64,000 nucleotides of DNA. Source: Musa acuminata AAA Group (lineage: Eukaryota; Streptophyta; Magnoliopsida; Zingiberales; Musaceae). Both the position numbers and the translations under genes were made by a program. The notes beneath the pieces were generated by a model. The model saw only the letters and a program-made list of their open reading frames with translations. It did no database searches and was not told where the DNA came from. The first letter of the stretch is position 1, and each line of letters starts with the position of its first letter. The DNA lies in the NCBI RefSeq assembly GCF_036884655.1, contig NC_088348.1, forward strand, positions 28,524,501 through 28,588,500, given 5' to 3'. Below are positions 34,618 to 47,479 of this stretch, one piece after another.

Positions 34618-35285
34618 TGGAGATGATGGTCAACATTTTATGTCACTTTTCAGCATGCAGATGGATGGGGAATAAGCAGTGGCCATTGTGCCAGCTGAAG
34701 AAGAAGAAGAAGAAGCCAAAAACAGGTCCTGCTAGAATTCTCCAGCAAGAATATCCAAATCAATTTTGTTACTCAAAAGTAGGAGAGAAGTTCCTGTATT
34801 GCAGGAGCAGTAGTATGGATATGAAGATTATAATGAAACATTAGAATAAGAATCATTTCAAGTAATGTTGGCATTTCCAATCATTTCATGCAGACAATAC
34901 GTGTCATGATCCGATTTAATTGATCTATTAATTTCGTTTGACATAAATTATTTAATTAAAATAAAATTAATAATAATATATCGATTAGATTCTTATAAAT
35001 CAATTATAATTTTACTTATGTTATAATTTTTTTTGCTCAAAGTTTCATGTTATGCTCTCATCATGCATAAATAATATGTCAACTTTTATACCAAATATCA
35101 AAGTCTATAAATTAATTGATCTATTAATTTTATTTTAACCTATATCACTAGTCAAAATATTTAAACTAAAATTAATAATAATACATCGAGCGAATTCTTA
35201 TAAATTAATTTTAATCTTATTTACTTTTAATATAAAACTGATTATATGCACCGCCCCCATCCCCGACGAATCTCATCGGCGAGCG
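34618..35285. other. Divergent spacer between the ferredoxin relict and IscA-like 2
   Basis: This region is mostly AT-rich and contains the diverged tandem duplication annotated separately. Close to 35250 it turns GC-rich as the IscA-like 2 leader begins. No gene is seen. Confidence 0.5.
34919..35224. repeat. Diverged AT-rich direct duplication
   Basis: The block TTGATCTATTAATTTCG ... AAAATTAATAATAATATATCGA ... TTCTTATAAATCAATT (34919-35020) recurs as TTGATCTATTAATTTTA ... AAAATTAATAATAATACATCGA ... TTCTTATAAATTAATT (35119-35224). The spacing between copies is about 200 bp. It resembles the arms of an old transposon or a tandem duplication. Confidence 0.6.
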
Positions 35286-38200
35286 ATGTCGAGGTACGCG
35301 TTGCAGCGTATGGCGCCGTTGCTCCACGGCCGGATGCAGCTACGGTGGTACCCAAGACCGCTGAGCTCCGCCGCGGAGCAACCGTCCACTGACGCGGTCC
35401 ACATGACGGATAATTGCATCCGAGTAGTCACTCTCTCTCTCTCTCTCCATTAGTTCGCATACAGCTGTTCTAATTAGGTTTTTGATTCCTGTTTCCCCCT
35501 TACCCTTACCGTGAGATTTTTCGCTGCCATCAGCTGATGATTTTACCGAGAAATTAATGCGAGATTTTGAAACCACGAGATATCAATCTTAGCATGTAAT
35601 TGATGGATTTTGCATTCATATGTTGACGAATCTAAATCTAAAAAAAGGCATACTTTTGTGAAGCTAAATCTTCTAAAAATTGTTTCTTTTTTTTGTTGTT
35701 GTTGTTGATGATATCCGTTTGTTGAAGAGACTGAAGGAGTTGCATACCACGGGATCGTCAAATGAAGGCAAGATGCTGCGGTTAGGTGTGGAAACTGGTG
35801 GATGCTCTGGATTTCAATACGTCTTTTGCCTAGACGATAAGAAAAATGAAGATGATAGGTTGGTTGTTTTGTAGCTTATTTGTATTGAAACTATAACATT
35901 ATGCCGTGTAATACAATGGCATGTTCATACCTTGTGTACTTCCTTGGACGTTCTTTAGGGTTTTTGATAAGGATGGCGTTAAGTTGGTGGTGGACAATGT
36001 CTCCTATGATTTTGTCAAAGGTGCTACTGTTGATTATGTCGAGGAATTGATCCGTTCGGCATTCCTGGTAAGCTTTTAACTTGGTCGGAAATGCATCAGT
36101 AGTACACTTCACGTCAGATGATGGTCACTTCATTTTATAGGGTTGTATGCTTAGTATGTAAACAAGCTTAGCATTTGTTGTATCTAATGTGATAAATTTG
36201 TAAGACCAAACCTTGTTCTGTTAGCTTTCTTGAATTGTTTTAGCATTGTTTTCCATGTTGAAATTTGTTCATGATCATGCTCACTTCTCAAAATTTGATT
36301 TTTAGTAGCTTGTTCATAGTTATTCCTTTTGATCTGCTGGTCTCAAAGAATATGGTGGACGAGATGATTAGTGGATCTTCTTGATATGACTTTTACGAGT
36401 ATCTTACCTCTTAAGAAAATGAAGCTTCAACCAACCAATCAACCAAAAACACAATGCATCCATTATTTAGGAGAATTGAACACTAAAACAATTGGAGCGT
36501 ATCTTTAACTAAAGTGAGATCAATTGGCTTATGTAGTTGTACATCGAAGATGGAAACCTAAGATGGCACTAGGCTTACCATTAATATATCAAATCAGAGG
36601 ACAATCAAACATTAAATTTGTGAAAAACTGTCATTGATAGACTAGCCATCAAACAGAAGAGGCAACATGAAATCATTGTAAGTAATTATTATAATAGATC
36701 CCCTATGTGTGATAAATTCTCGTTTTGTTTTCTTGCCAAATTAAAACTCTGATGCACACCCAATCTTGGTACTCTTTCAGTCTGTATTTAACACTGCCAA
36801 ATTGTAAATTTGAACTACATTAATGCCTTCGATGCTTAGATCATACCCAAGCCTAATCAGTGGATGTAGACTTTGGTCAAGCATGATTACTTGATCACTG
36901 GTGGTGAAATTCTCCATTGTGTAATGGGGTTTCAATGCTGGTTGGTTGATCATGGTAAATTAGTTTATTCATAAGAAGTGCCATTATTACTATTTGTGTA
37001 TTAAATTGTTGAGGTCATTTTGACAGATGTTTGCTATCGAAGGGACTTCAATGTCATTTTTTGTTAGGTTTTTTTGGTGCAATTAGAACTATTTCGGAAG
37101 AGAGACACTTATAGGCTGAAAATATGGAAATCTTGTTCTCTTAGTTCTTCGTATGCTACATATTTGACCATCACAATGAGAATCAATCAGTAGCAAAATT
37201 CAATATGGTGAAGATAAGAAATCTGCCTCTTCAAATTTACCATCCCACATGTGCTTTGTCAAGTAAAATAACTGATTAATCATGATTACGGCAATACGTT
37301 TTCCACTCAGGTGTCAATGGCAGAACTCCTAGAGCAAAAGGATAGGGAAAATTGGTCATTAGACATAAAGATGTAGATGGATGATTCTGAAGGGTTGACT
37401 TTGGGTAGGAAGTTCTGTATGTATGTCTTTTCCCGACGAACTTGGAGGTTTGTTTGTGCAGTTAGATTAAAAAGATGAGGATTCCATTTCATTGTGAAAA
37501 CATGTATATGCTAATCTTTGTTGATCATTGCTCTGGAATCAATTGGTTCTACTTTTTATACAAGATTAAACATCTAAGCCTTAAAAACTGCTGAAGCTTA
37601 CGTAAAACTTGCTGGTGTACCCTTAGATTATTAAGAAGCAATAGAGAAGGTGGATTAATGAATTTTCATTGATTTGGTGAGGATGAATTTATTTACAGGT
37701 AGCAGATAAAGCATACTGTCTGTGACAAATATAGGAAGCGATTCACTTTTGATTACACTAGAGTCCTTCCCCATATAGTCTTTATAGTATAGAGGAGAAT
37801 AATGCAGTATTAATTTTTAGTGTAGTTGCTGATGTTACTGGTTTGTTGCCACTTTTTTCATATGGCTTTTAAGTTGCTTAGTAAGGCCTTAAGTAGACAT
37901 AGAAAGTGAGTTATTCTTCCTATATGTCATGTTTTATATGAAATAGAAAGTGAGTTGAAAACATTCTGTTGCTACTATCTCATTTTCTCTTACTTTCTCT
38001 TAGTGAAGTGTAGCTGCTTCAATTATTAACAGAATTGGTACTGAATGCTCATTTGATAGTGGATGTTTGTCATCATAATTAAAGAAAACATTTGATTCAG
38101 ACAAGGGAAATTATATGGACCTTTTTTGGAGGCAAAAGTTTTAATTCTTGGAAGATCAATATGCAACAATGAACTTCCACAAGGGTATTCAGATCCTAGT

Positions 38201-39637
38201 TGAAGAAGGTTCCAGGAGCCTTGGGCTCTCAACTAGTGAGAAAGAAGGGGTGCATGAGGGCAAGATGAAGGCTTATCTAGAAATGCATGAGAAAAATTCC
38301 AATCCAAGAAATATTGGGGCAAGAAAGGCAAAAGGTCAAGATGGATGAAGTTTATGCATCATAATAAATGATATATCAAAAGTTTTAATCTTCAAATCTT
38401 ATGCCAAGTGAAAGTTAGTTGGAACATACTTTTTCTTATCATGCTATGATTGAAAAGTTGTAACCTGTGTGATGGAATGACATGGGTGTCATGATCAGAC
38501 CCCAGAAAGAAAAAAGAAGAAAGAAAGATCAAGCAAGTAAAACATTCAAAATTGACAAGGCAAAAAAGCGCCGCCGAAGCAGCACAAGCACGGCCAAGCT
38601 GAAAAGAGTGCCTGCCCTTGGAAACAACTGCTTCAACTTCAATGTCTGAAATCACTGTCCTATCTGATGTTTGCACCATAGAATATGCTTTATTATTTTA
38701 CATGCAGATCATGTTATCGTTGTCCAAGAGATTGACTAATCTCGATGTTGGAATAGTAATAAAGCACAATTCAAACACATGTTTAAGATTTGACACAATG
38801 TTAGAAACAATTGTTAACCTGGAATCAACCTTCTATAATCAGCGGGAAATTCTTAGCCAGTTTAAAAAATAATTGTCTTCAAAGCTTGTGCAATCAGAAA
38901 CATTTGAAAATCTGTTAAGACTTGAGAATGGGTTCACATGGTTGTTAATCCGACCGATTTTTTTGCCTAATATAAACAATAGAGATTGTGCATAACTGAA
39001 ATGAAATGTCAAGGTTTATCTTTAGATACCTTAGCAGGTGGGTGTCCCAGTAAATGTCTGGCATGACATGGCAACTCATAAGTTGAAGTGTCTGAGAACC
39101 ACTAAATACTTCATGAATCTATATTGCTGGTATATTATGCTGCTCCAAGATACATGTTTATAGCTTTGATCTTATTAGCATCAGTGAGAACTTGGAATTC
39201 GGATTTTGCGTTTCTCTTTGGTCCTGTACATTAAGCCATAAGAACATTATTAAATCATCTGTCCATTACTTATTTGATGCTGTCGATCAATTTGAATTTT
39301 CTTTTAACAAATCTAGAACCCTAGCCTTCTTCCATCTCATACCATGTGACAGTACTTCTTTATTGTTAACTTTCTTTTTGAAGCAACTCTTTGACAGTAT
39401 TAGTTACATGGTTTAATGTACCAAGTTACATGTGACAGTGCTTTCAAATGGGAGAATGCATCTACCAGTTACTGTCGACAAAATTTTACCCAATTGAACT
39501 GTCTTGAGATGTAATCTTTTTCGTTGCAGCATATCAGTCCATAGAATAGCAGTTGATGAATCGTAGCTTTGCAGGTAGTAGCAAATCCAAGTGCAGTTGG
39601 GGGTTGCAGCTGTAAAAGCTCCTTTATGGTCAAATAG
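35286..39637 (+). CDS. ISCA2: Mitochondrial Fe-S assembly protein IscA-like 2 (four exons)
   Basis: The exons are 35286-35423, 35728-35858, 35959-36067 and 39575-39637, phases 0/2/0, for 146 aa. The first ~35 residues ([20 protein letters not shown]) are a basic mitochondrial presequence. VHMTDNCIR opens the A-type carrier domain. The key residues are all present: Cys in [12 protein letters not shown] and the C-terminal CxC in [36 protein letters not shown] is highly typical of the plant and animal ISCA2 group. The protein acts late in mitochondrial [4Fe-4S] assembly with ISCA1 and IBA57-type partners. Intron 1 begins with a CT microsatellite right after its donor. The catalytic CxC is on a 20-residue last exon behind a 3.5-kb intron that carries a copia remnant. 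Confidence 0.93.
37505..37670 (+). mobile_element. Ty1-copia integrase fragment in IscA-like 2 intron 3
   Basis: In one frame the sequence reads [20 protein letters not shown], matching the start of the copia integrase core around its first Asp. A little further on, after frame changes, it reads [12 protein letters not shown], matching the LRSDRGGE region around the second Asp. Stops and frame shifts interrupt it, so it is an old fragment. Neighbouring intron sequence may contain more of the same element, but I could not identify it with confidence. Confidence 0.55.
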
Positions 39638-40709
39638 TTGTCCATTTTACAGGCTTCAGGACCATGGTGGCATATGCACCCTCCAAACACACAACAACTT
39701 CCTTGTTTATGGTCATTGTGAATTTTTGTCTCTCATTTTCCTTGATTACTACTCCCAAATGAAACTGAGCAGTGAAGAACATATACTGGTCTATTGCTGC
39801 AGTACTAAATCTGCTGACAACAGTGTTGTCTTGTATACTATAATTGTTGCACTGTTTGCTTTGAATTCATTGTAATAATTCTGATGATTTTCCATCATCC
39901 ATGATGTAATCACAATATGCACATTCTGCTTCAAGGTGTGGATTCTCCTGCTGATTTTTCTTTTGCTTCTGGGTTTCATATCCTATATGAAGTGATTGGT
40001 TTGGTAATTTGTGTTCTTAGTTTATGAACATTTTACCCATAACATGAGGATGTAATCTTTTATGTGAGAGTAGGGTAATGAGTTTATTGAATGTTCATCC
40101 TCAAACAGCATGTCAACCATTATAACATCTTGCACAAGAATAAATCCATGGAATCAAGACAATCAACTTTACTAGAAGATTCAATAACTAGATGTTATAA
40201 ATGTTTGATGACAGACCAACATTCTCTCTCCATTGGAGCCTCCAAAACAGAGATCACATCAATTATGCCATCTTGTATTCAAGCTTGATGACTACAAGTT
40301 TCCCTTGTCATCCAAGTCTTTTCCCTCATCATGTAAGTGATAAAACTCAGATTCAATTATTTACTTAGCATAAATTTTTTGGATAATATATCAATACTTT
40401 TAAGCATTAAAAAATATCGGTTAAGGTTTTAAAGCATAAGTAAATTTTATAGAACGTGAGTTTTGTCTTTTCGACCTAAGATAAGCAAAGCGACTATATC
40501 ATTACTACACTAATACTGTAAGTGTAAATTTATCGAAGAAAATTTTAAATTTTTTATGATATATGAATTTTATACACCATGGCTAAATTAATTTTTAATT
40601 TTTATTTATTAAATAAATATTAATATGCTATCATCAAATTAATGTTTTACAATTTGACATTTGTGGGACGGCCCCTCTCAATTAGGCAGAAATTTAGGCT
40701 GAGACGAGT
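39638..40709. other. Intergenic sequence after IscA-like 2
   Basis: The first few hundred bases should be the 3' untranslated region of IscA-like 2. The remainder (40340-40680) is AT-rich. I see no gene. Confidence 0.4.
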
Positions 40710-40920
40710 CAATTGCCAATAGGCCCCAATTCGCTCGTGCATCACAATCCATCCTCTCACGTGCAGCCCAATAAGCACGTACAGTGGATGTGACACGTGC
40801 CAATTACCAGTAGGCCCCAAATCGCTCGTGCATCACAATCCATCCTCTCACGTGCAGCCCAATAAGCACGGACAGTGGATTGGCGACGTGCCAAATCCCA
40901 ATTGGCCCCAATTCGCACTT
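40710..40920. repeat. 91-bp tandem promoter repeat with ACGT (G-box/ABRE-type) cores, about 2.3 copies
   Basis: Copy 1 is 40710-40800, copy 2 is 40801-40891, and a partial third begins at 40892. Each full unit contains CTCACGTGCAGC and ends in an ACGTGC motif (GACACGTGCC in copy 1, GCGACGTGCC in copy 2). A further CCTCACGTGCC and CTCACGTCCGG follow at about 40963-40985. These ACGT cores are the kind bound by plant bZIP and bHLH factors. The array sits about 0.2-0.4 kb upstream of the inferred transcript start of the F-box gene. Confidence 0.85.
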
Positions 40921-41236
40921 GGGAAGGATTTCGAGTTACAAACTGTTGGCCCGCAATTGGTCCTCACGTGCCAACCCTCACGTCCGGAGGAGATGGGGGC
41001 GAGCGAATAATAGAAGACGACCACCCAAAAACTCAACGCTGTTTGACCTCTTCCTCTCTCTTCCGCTGTCGGAACCGCCCCACCCATGTCGCTTGTTTCT
41101 TTCGATACGATCCCGTCCCTATTAATCGCCCATCCTTGGATCTGAGATCGCCCTCCTCCTCCTCTACTCTCGTCCCATCGGTCCTTTCCTCCACGCTCTC
41201 CGTCGATCGTTCGATCGATTGACGCGAGACGGGAAG

Positions 41237-41681
41237 GTACGCCCGTGGATCCTTCCGCCCCGTTCTTGTTTCTTTCTGCTTGTTCCGTGTTGATTCGTCG
41301 GCTGTTGCGTCGGTTTTCCGAATTCAAATAATTGGGAATTTTCGGTCGTCGAGACCTAATGACTGGATTTCGAGCTTATTTTTATGTCTATTTACCGTGC
41401 TCGTCCGATGGGATTAAACCCTTGTGAGTTGACATTTCGTGTTTCTTGATCGATTAATCCGAAATATTCTATGTGTTATTTCATCCAACTGTTGGAAAAG
41501 GCAGATCTTGGATCAGTTGCCGAGTAATATTCCAATTAGGCGTTCCGCAGAACAATTTGATTTGCGTGCAGGGAATTATGTTTTTGTTTGGATTCGACAG
41601 GAATTTTTTGTTTTTTATTATGAAATATGTTAAATTTCACTAATTGATATTGTTTTATTGTCCTTCTGAAAACTGCTGCAG
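41237..41681 (+). other. Intron in the 5' leader of the F-box gene
   Basis: The donor GGGAAG/GTACGC at 41237 and the acceptor GCTGCAG at 41675-41681 bound a T-rich 445-bp segment located between a GC-rich leader exon (from about 41100) and the coding exon. Leader introns of this size are common in plant genes and often raise expression. Assigned from splice consensus only. Confidence 0.6.
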
Positions 41682-41690
41682 GAAAGGAAG

Positions 41691-41786
41691 ATGAGGGGTT
41701 TTGATTCTCTTTGTCGTCCTAACAATTTAGTCGGTCTATCAGCTTTCAGATCATTCGACTCTTGCAGTGGCTGTTCGAGCCTCTAG
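41691..41786 (+). CDS. Upstream ORF 1 in the F-box gene leader (31 codons)
   Basis: This is the first ATG after the leader intron. It opens a 31-codon frame (MRGFDSLCRPNNLVG...) ending at TAG 41784-41786, before the main start at 41872. It could lower main-ORF translation. The peptide resembles nothing I know. Confidence 0.45.
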   Translation: MRGFDSLCRPNNLVGLSAFRSFDSCSGCSSL

Positions 41787-41808
41787 CATCTGGTTTCGTT
41801 TATATAGA

Positions 41809-41832
41809 ATGAAATCAATTCTTGAGGGCTAG
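41809..41832 (+). CDS. Upstream ORF 2 in the F-box gene leader (7 codons)
   Basis: An ATG followed by seven sense codons in total (MKSILEG) and a TAG lies 40 bases before the main start codon. It is short enough to permit re-initiation. Confidence 0.4.
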   Translation: MKSILEG

Positions 41833-41871
41833 AGCACTTGTCATTGTTTCTCCCCATTGTTCTCGTGGTCT

Positions 41872-43125
41872 ATGGAGCACCTCCCTGTGGAAGTCATCGG
41901 TAATATACTTTCTCATATTGGAACTGCTAGGGATGTCGTTGTTGCTTCCGCCACTTGCCGGAAATGGAGAGAAGCCTGCAGGAAACACCTTCATACCCTT
42001 TCTTTCAGGTCAGATGATTGGCCCCGTGATATCACAACCAGGCAGCTGGAGATTCTCATAACACAGACTATATTCCAAACGATGGGATTGCAGTGTCTTT
42101 CAATTCATATGGACAATGCACATGAGTTTGCTGCTGCTCCAGTTATTGCGTGGCTTATGTACACCAGGGAAACATTACGGAGCCTATCATATAATGTTCG
42201 CACGACGCCAAATGTGAACATTTTAGAGAAATGTGGTCGACAGAAGCTGGAGGCTTTGGATTTGGATCATAATTCTATCACTGGGGTTGAACCAAGTTAT
42301 CAGAGACTTACTTGCCTCAAATCCCTTTCTCTAAGACATGTTAGTATCTCTGCCTTGGATCTGAGCCTCTTGTTAGCTGCCTGTCCAAGGATAGAGTCTT
42401 TGACTCTTGATGCTCTAGAAATTGTCACTTCAGATTCTCAGTCTTCGATGGAGCTGAGCAGTCAAACGTTGAAGTGCTTATATGCCAAATCAATAGGTGT
42501 GGATAAGATTATTCTGGAGGCAGATAATCTTGAGAGCTTGCACCTAAATGCCCTAAACCTTGATTTTTTCGAGCTTATTGGAAAAGGTACTTTAAAGCAT
42601 TTGAAGATTGATGATGTTAGTGTCACTCATTTGGATATTGGTGAGAGCATGGACCATCTACAGGTTGTAGACGTTAGTAACTTCATGATCATGTGGCCCA
42701 AATTCTACCAAATGATATCTAGAGCATCTAAACTGAGAAAACTCAGGCTCTGGGGAGTAGTGTTTGATGATGAGGATGAGGTTATTGATTCAGAATCTAT
42801 TGCTGTTTCATTCCCACAGCTTAAGCACCTCTCGTTAAGTTATGAGATAAGGGATGGACTGCTCCATTATGGATTACAAGGCTCCTCACCATTGGAAAAT
42901 GTGGACGTACTAGAACTGGGATGGACTGTAATAAGCGAGCATTTTGGACATTGGGTTTTTGGGATAATTGAAAGATGCCCAAACCTCAAGAAATTAGTCA
43001 TCCATGGTGCCCTTTCTGAGACTAAAACTCGCGAAGAACGTCAGATGTTGGCCAATTTTACCTCATTTATAGTTTGTCTTATGAGGAAATATATTCAGGT
43101 CGATGTGCAGTTTGAGTATGAGTGA
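41872..43125 (+). CDS. F-box protein with leucine-rich repeats (RNI-like)
   Basis: A single coding exon encodes 417 aa, and the ATG at 41872 gives the natural F-box start. Residues 1-45 are the F-box: MEHLPVEVIGNILSHIGTAR, then VVVASATCRKWREACRKH, the segment that binds SKP1. After a short linker, the rest is a series of irregular leucine-rich repeats of the type LEALDLDHNSITGV, LKSLSLRHVSISAL, IESLTLDALEIV, LKHLKIDDVSV and LKKLVIHG. This architecture is that of the At1g10780-like F-box/RNI proteins, which serve as substrate receptors in SCF ubiquitin ligases. The substrate is unknown. The gene has a leader intron, two upstream ORFs and a repeated ACGT-rich promoter. No damage is seen. Confidence 0.9.
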   Translation: MEHLPVEVIGNILSHIGTARDVVVASATCRKWREACRKHLHTLSFRSDDWPRDITTRQLEILITQTIFQTMGLQCLSIHMDNAHEFAAAPVIAWLMYTRETLRSLSYNVRTTPNVNILEKCGRQKLEALDLDHNSITGVEPSYQRLTCLKSLSLRHVSISALDLSLLLAACPRIESLTLDALEIVTSDSQSSMELSSQTLKCLYAKSIGVDKIILEADNLESLHLNALNLDFFELIGKGTLKHLKIDDVSVTHLDIGESMDHLQVVDVSNFMIMWPKFYQMISRASKLRKLRLWGVVFDDEDEVIDSESIAVSFPQLKHLSLSYEIRDGLLHYGLQGSSPLENVDVLELGWTVISEHFGHWVFGIIERCPNLKKLVIHGALSETKTREERQMLANFTSFIVCLMRKYIQVDVQFEYE

Positions 43126-46100
43126 TTTTTTCACAAGTCACTGCAAGGGTTCGGATATTCTAATCTTGAGCTATTCTTGTCAGTTGCATCAGACAGCAGG
43201 TAAAATGTAATATCCTCTTGTCATGGTTGGAAACATTTTTGCCACATAAGACAAATTGAGAGCATAAACTCTTGTAAAGAACTTAATTTTGGTGAGAGTA
43301 TGACTGTATAGAATCAATATTTGCTGAATATAATCACCAATTTCTTTCATTATTTTGCATAATTCTTTTTTTTTACACTTCAAACTCTTTATTGCCTTTT
43401 GGGAATGTGCTTTAAATATAGGAATCAGATATTATGTCCGAGATTGTTTTTAATGTTTCATGTAATTGTTTTGGCATACAAGGGTGTTGTCATGATGTCA
43501 TAGAAATGAACTATCTAGCTCCTTTTAGATATGCATCATGGAACTTTATGTAGCATGAATGTCATGCAAATATGATCAGTCTTTCTTTGAAGCAGTGATT
43601 ACCACTTGATGTTGCCTGTTGACTGAAAAACATATAGTTACCTTTTAATATTTTTTATAATTCCTTGATTTTCTTTCCTTTCCTTTTTGTCCTTTTCTTT
43701 CCCTTCTTTATTTAACTTCTTAAATTGAACAAAATGACTGATTTATAGTAGTTGTCATATCCTATATCACTATTATTAATTAAGCCGGTAGGTAGTTTGA
43801 AATTTTCACTGCAGGGCCGGTACATTCCATAGTGGAAATAATCATCTGATTTAGCACTTGAGTGAAGCTGCAGAGTTCAAGATAGCTATGAAGTGAGTGG
43901 TTGTTTGTTACTTCTTGTTAGTGGTTCATTGGATTTTCTACTTAGTTTCAGTACATAACAAGATACTAAGCTGATCAAAGTTTGTAATTGAAATGAATTG
44001 ATGGCAAATGTATGATCCTTGATAATTGTGTTCTAACAATAGAAAAGAAAACTTTACTGCCGTGAGATATCTACCATGTAGCACTTTTGTTATTATGATT
44101 TTGTTATTTAGACCGGGAAACCAACTAAATTACAACTATATATTATTTTAAATGTTTGAGGGGCTTGGATTTTCTGATGCTGGTGTGATAAGCTCATTTT
44201 TGGCAACACTTTTTAAGTACACTTTCTTTAGACTTGGCGCCTTAGTCCTTTACTGCAAAGACTCATCATGCTGTGAGATCATAAAAGTGATATCTTACAT
44301 CCCCATGAACCTAATATGATCGGTTTCTTCCACTGCAACTATCTCGTGATCTTGCTGGCTGAGTGACATTACCGGCTTAGGATGGAGATCCGAGCTCACA
44401 ATGAGGACGGACAATCCTAATATGTTGCTTGATAGGAGTCTACAAGTGTCCTGGCGTCTTATAATTTCTTAGATATCCAGCAATTGACTTGTCATAGGAT
44501 CATACATATGAACCCTGGCTTATCCAAATTTAATTGTTTAAGATGGTTCTCCTTAGCTGAGATAATCATTGTTTCAAAAGTATCCACCATCTTGTATGGG
44601 GTAGTGACATGCCATTTCTCCCTATTTTCATCTCCTAGCAGATCACCATAAGTTGACTTTAGGGGATTGAGTTGACATGCTTGGTGGCAGTATTTCTTGG
44701 TTGAGTTGACTCGCTTATTCTGTAAACTGAACTTGCTTTTATATCTTGTTTATTTAATACGCCAGGCAGTGAGCTTTTGATATTGGCATGTAATTTCCTT
44801 GAAAATTTTTAAACGTGTGGTGCTAACAAAAGTTTATGGTTCTTGGTTATTTCAACTGTAGAATTTGCATAACTATTCACACCAGTGCAAAGTTTATTAC
44901 ATGTATCAATGAGATAAATTTAATTTCCTTCAATAAGAATGACCAACACTCTACAAATTTGATCTTGGATCTGAATTTTCCCCTTTGCTTTTCACTTGTC
45001 CTTTGACATGGAGGATATGGAACTAACACGTCTTCTTGCATTTTCTTTCTATTTTTCTTAATTTATCATATACTTATATTCTGGGTTGGAAGTGTCAGAG
45101 ACTTATAAATGGATTGGTTTGATCATTTCGATACAAATGCTATTAAATGATTGGACACATAAACAAATATGCTCAATGGCAGCAAAAATTCCTTGTGGCC
45201 AAACCCAAGTAGTTGGAACATTATGGTTTGATATTGTATTGTTATACAGATCAAATATGGAATGATATTGTTTGATCTACTTTCACCCCTGATTGCTGGC
45301 TTCTTTACCTAGGATATTTCTATTTCACATTCATGGGTGTAACTTGAACACCAGGATAATCTATGTAGCTTACTAATAAGTTAGGAACAGCAACAGGTTC
45401 AAAGGAGCTCAAGTAGATCTTGTTCTGAAGAACATTTTGCTTGGAACAATGTACTAAGGAAAACAAAAGAAAAGGCGATGATGGTTTTCTTGTTAACCAA
45501 GGGATATAGAATTAATGTTTTGGTTATATGCTGGTTTCTGTTTGTTTGTGTATGTATGCATGTGCAAGCACACATTAACAACCGTCGGCGTGTCAGCATA
45601 CCCTGATAAGACGCTTGATCTGAACCAACCTGATGACATATCAGGAGGAATCAGGAATCTGGGAGCATGAAGTTATTAGTCAACTTGCAGGCCCTTTAAT
45701 GGATGTCTGAGATTATGTTCCAAGTCCAACATCGAACCTTTTGGTCAACATTTGTTTATTTATATACACATGTCTGAGTTTCAATCTTTCCTGGTAGATA
45801 CTAGGTCAATTTTACGTTTGTTCATACAATCAGACTGACAAATATTAGGTGCCTACCTACGAGTACCGGATATTGTGTGCTCTACTCTGTTGCTTCTTCT
45901 TGAATGGTTCACTTCATCAGTTTCTGGCATTCTGAAAATGCTGTTTAAGTACATAAGAAAAATGTTGTACCAATTTGCTTTCTGATTTATTCATGATGAT
46001 ACAACTACTGACCAGTCCTGATATTTTTCACTACATCATGCAGACTGGTGAGGCCAACATGATTAGCTGGAGGTGAACAACATCTGCATTAGCTTCGAAG

Positions 46101-47445
46101 AGAATAGCGATGCCGACCAAATTGTGTTATAACTTGGGATGCTAATGGAAGGTTGGACTTCGTCCCTTCATCATAGCTTCAATTGGGATCATCGAGTAGA
46201 TCAACACAAGCATAGCATCTAGCCTGGGAACCCAAATCTTGGAAGAACATGCTCTGGGTAGTAAGCTGTTGGGAGTTGAACATGCTTATTCTTGGTGTTC
46301 CAGTTATTCTGATGTATCACAAGACTCTTCACCAAACTCTTTTTGATCCTTTGATCCTTGTGCCGCTAAACTCTTCACCAAACTTTGGGTCACTCTTCCC
46401 CATATTTGTTTTCTTTTGCTTCAAGTTCTATGTTTAAGCAACAATCAAGTTTTTTTTGTTGTAGAAATATGCACACCAGGCTTCTGATGGGCAAGTTTTC
46501 AATTTGGGCAAAAAGCCAATTGTGGAATGATAATGGGTACTATCTAGACAGGACTACAGTACTTATTTTTTGATTGGTCACCTGCTAATTCCATGCAAAA
46601 TAAATTTTTTTTTTTAAGATAAGTGATGAATATATAATTTGATCTTAACATCATATTATCAATAATCAAAACTTTTATAAATGATAGGGAAAGATGTTGA
46701 GGATGTCTCCGTCAACTCGACTCGGGTTTACTTCCGTTCAAGTTAGTTAAAACTTGGGTTGGGTCGTGAATATTTTTCTTATCGATAAACTAATAAACCA
46801 GTTAATATCTTCCTTAACTAAATATTAAAAAAATAAATATATGATTCGAATTCATGACCTACTTTAATAAAATCAAATTCAATTTTGAATAGTAGTATGA
46901 ACTTCATAAAAAAAATTACTTATATTTTTTAATAAAAAAATAGTACATTAAATGACATATATACCGTATGAATACAAATCTAAGATCTATTACCTACACA
47001 ATAATATATTAACTAATTCGAACCTATATCATTTTTAAGATGATCCTAAAGAATTGGGTCGAGATATCCGAGCAAGTTGGTCGGGATTAGGACTCATCAG
47101 GATAGAGTTGATTGGTATTCTGTCCGTTGCCATTTCTAGTTAGCCTCCTCATCGAAATGCGCATAGAAGATGCATTTATTGCAGCGAGCGATGCAAGCGC
47201 GTATGTGAAAACAAAGCGACGAAGGTAGAAAGTTGAGCCGTCATAAAGTGGAGAGAGAGGCAGTCATCATCGGAAAAAGATTGACGCACCTTTTTTCTTC
47301 CGCCGTGTCTTTCTATTCCCACTGCCCTTCTTTGACCAAACAATTTAAAGTGCTTTCAAAAAGTCAAAACTGAAAGTAGATTGACTTGAATGTTCGATCA
47401 CATTTGCTCTCGTTTGATCTATTATTCCCTTCAAAGATAAAACCA

Positions 47446-47479
<34 letters not shown>

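Noticed and set aside
38148..38872. Plus-strand open frames in IscA-like 2 intron 3
   Set aside because: They could be further remnants of a copia element, but no diagnostic motif is visible; not annotated beyond the integrase fragment.
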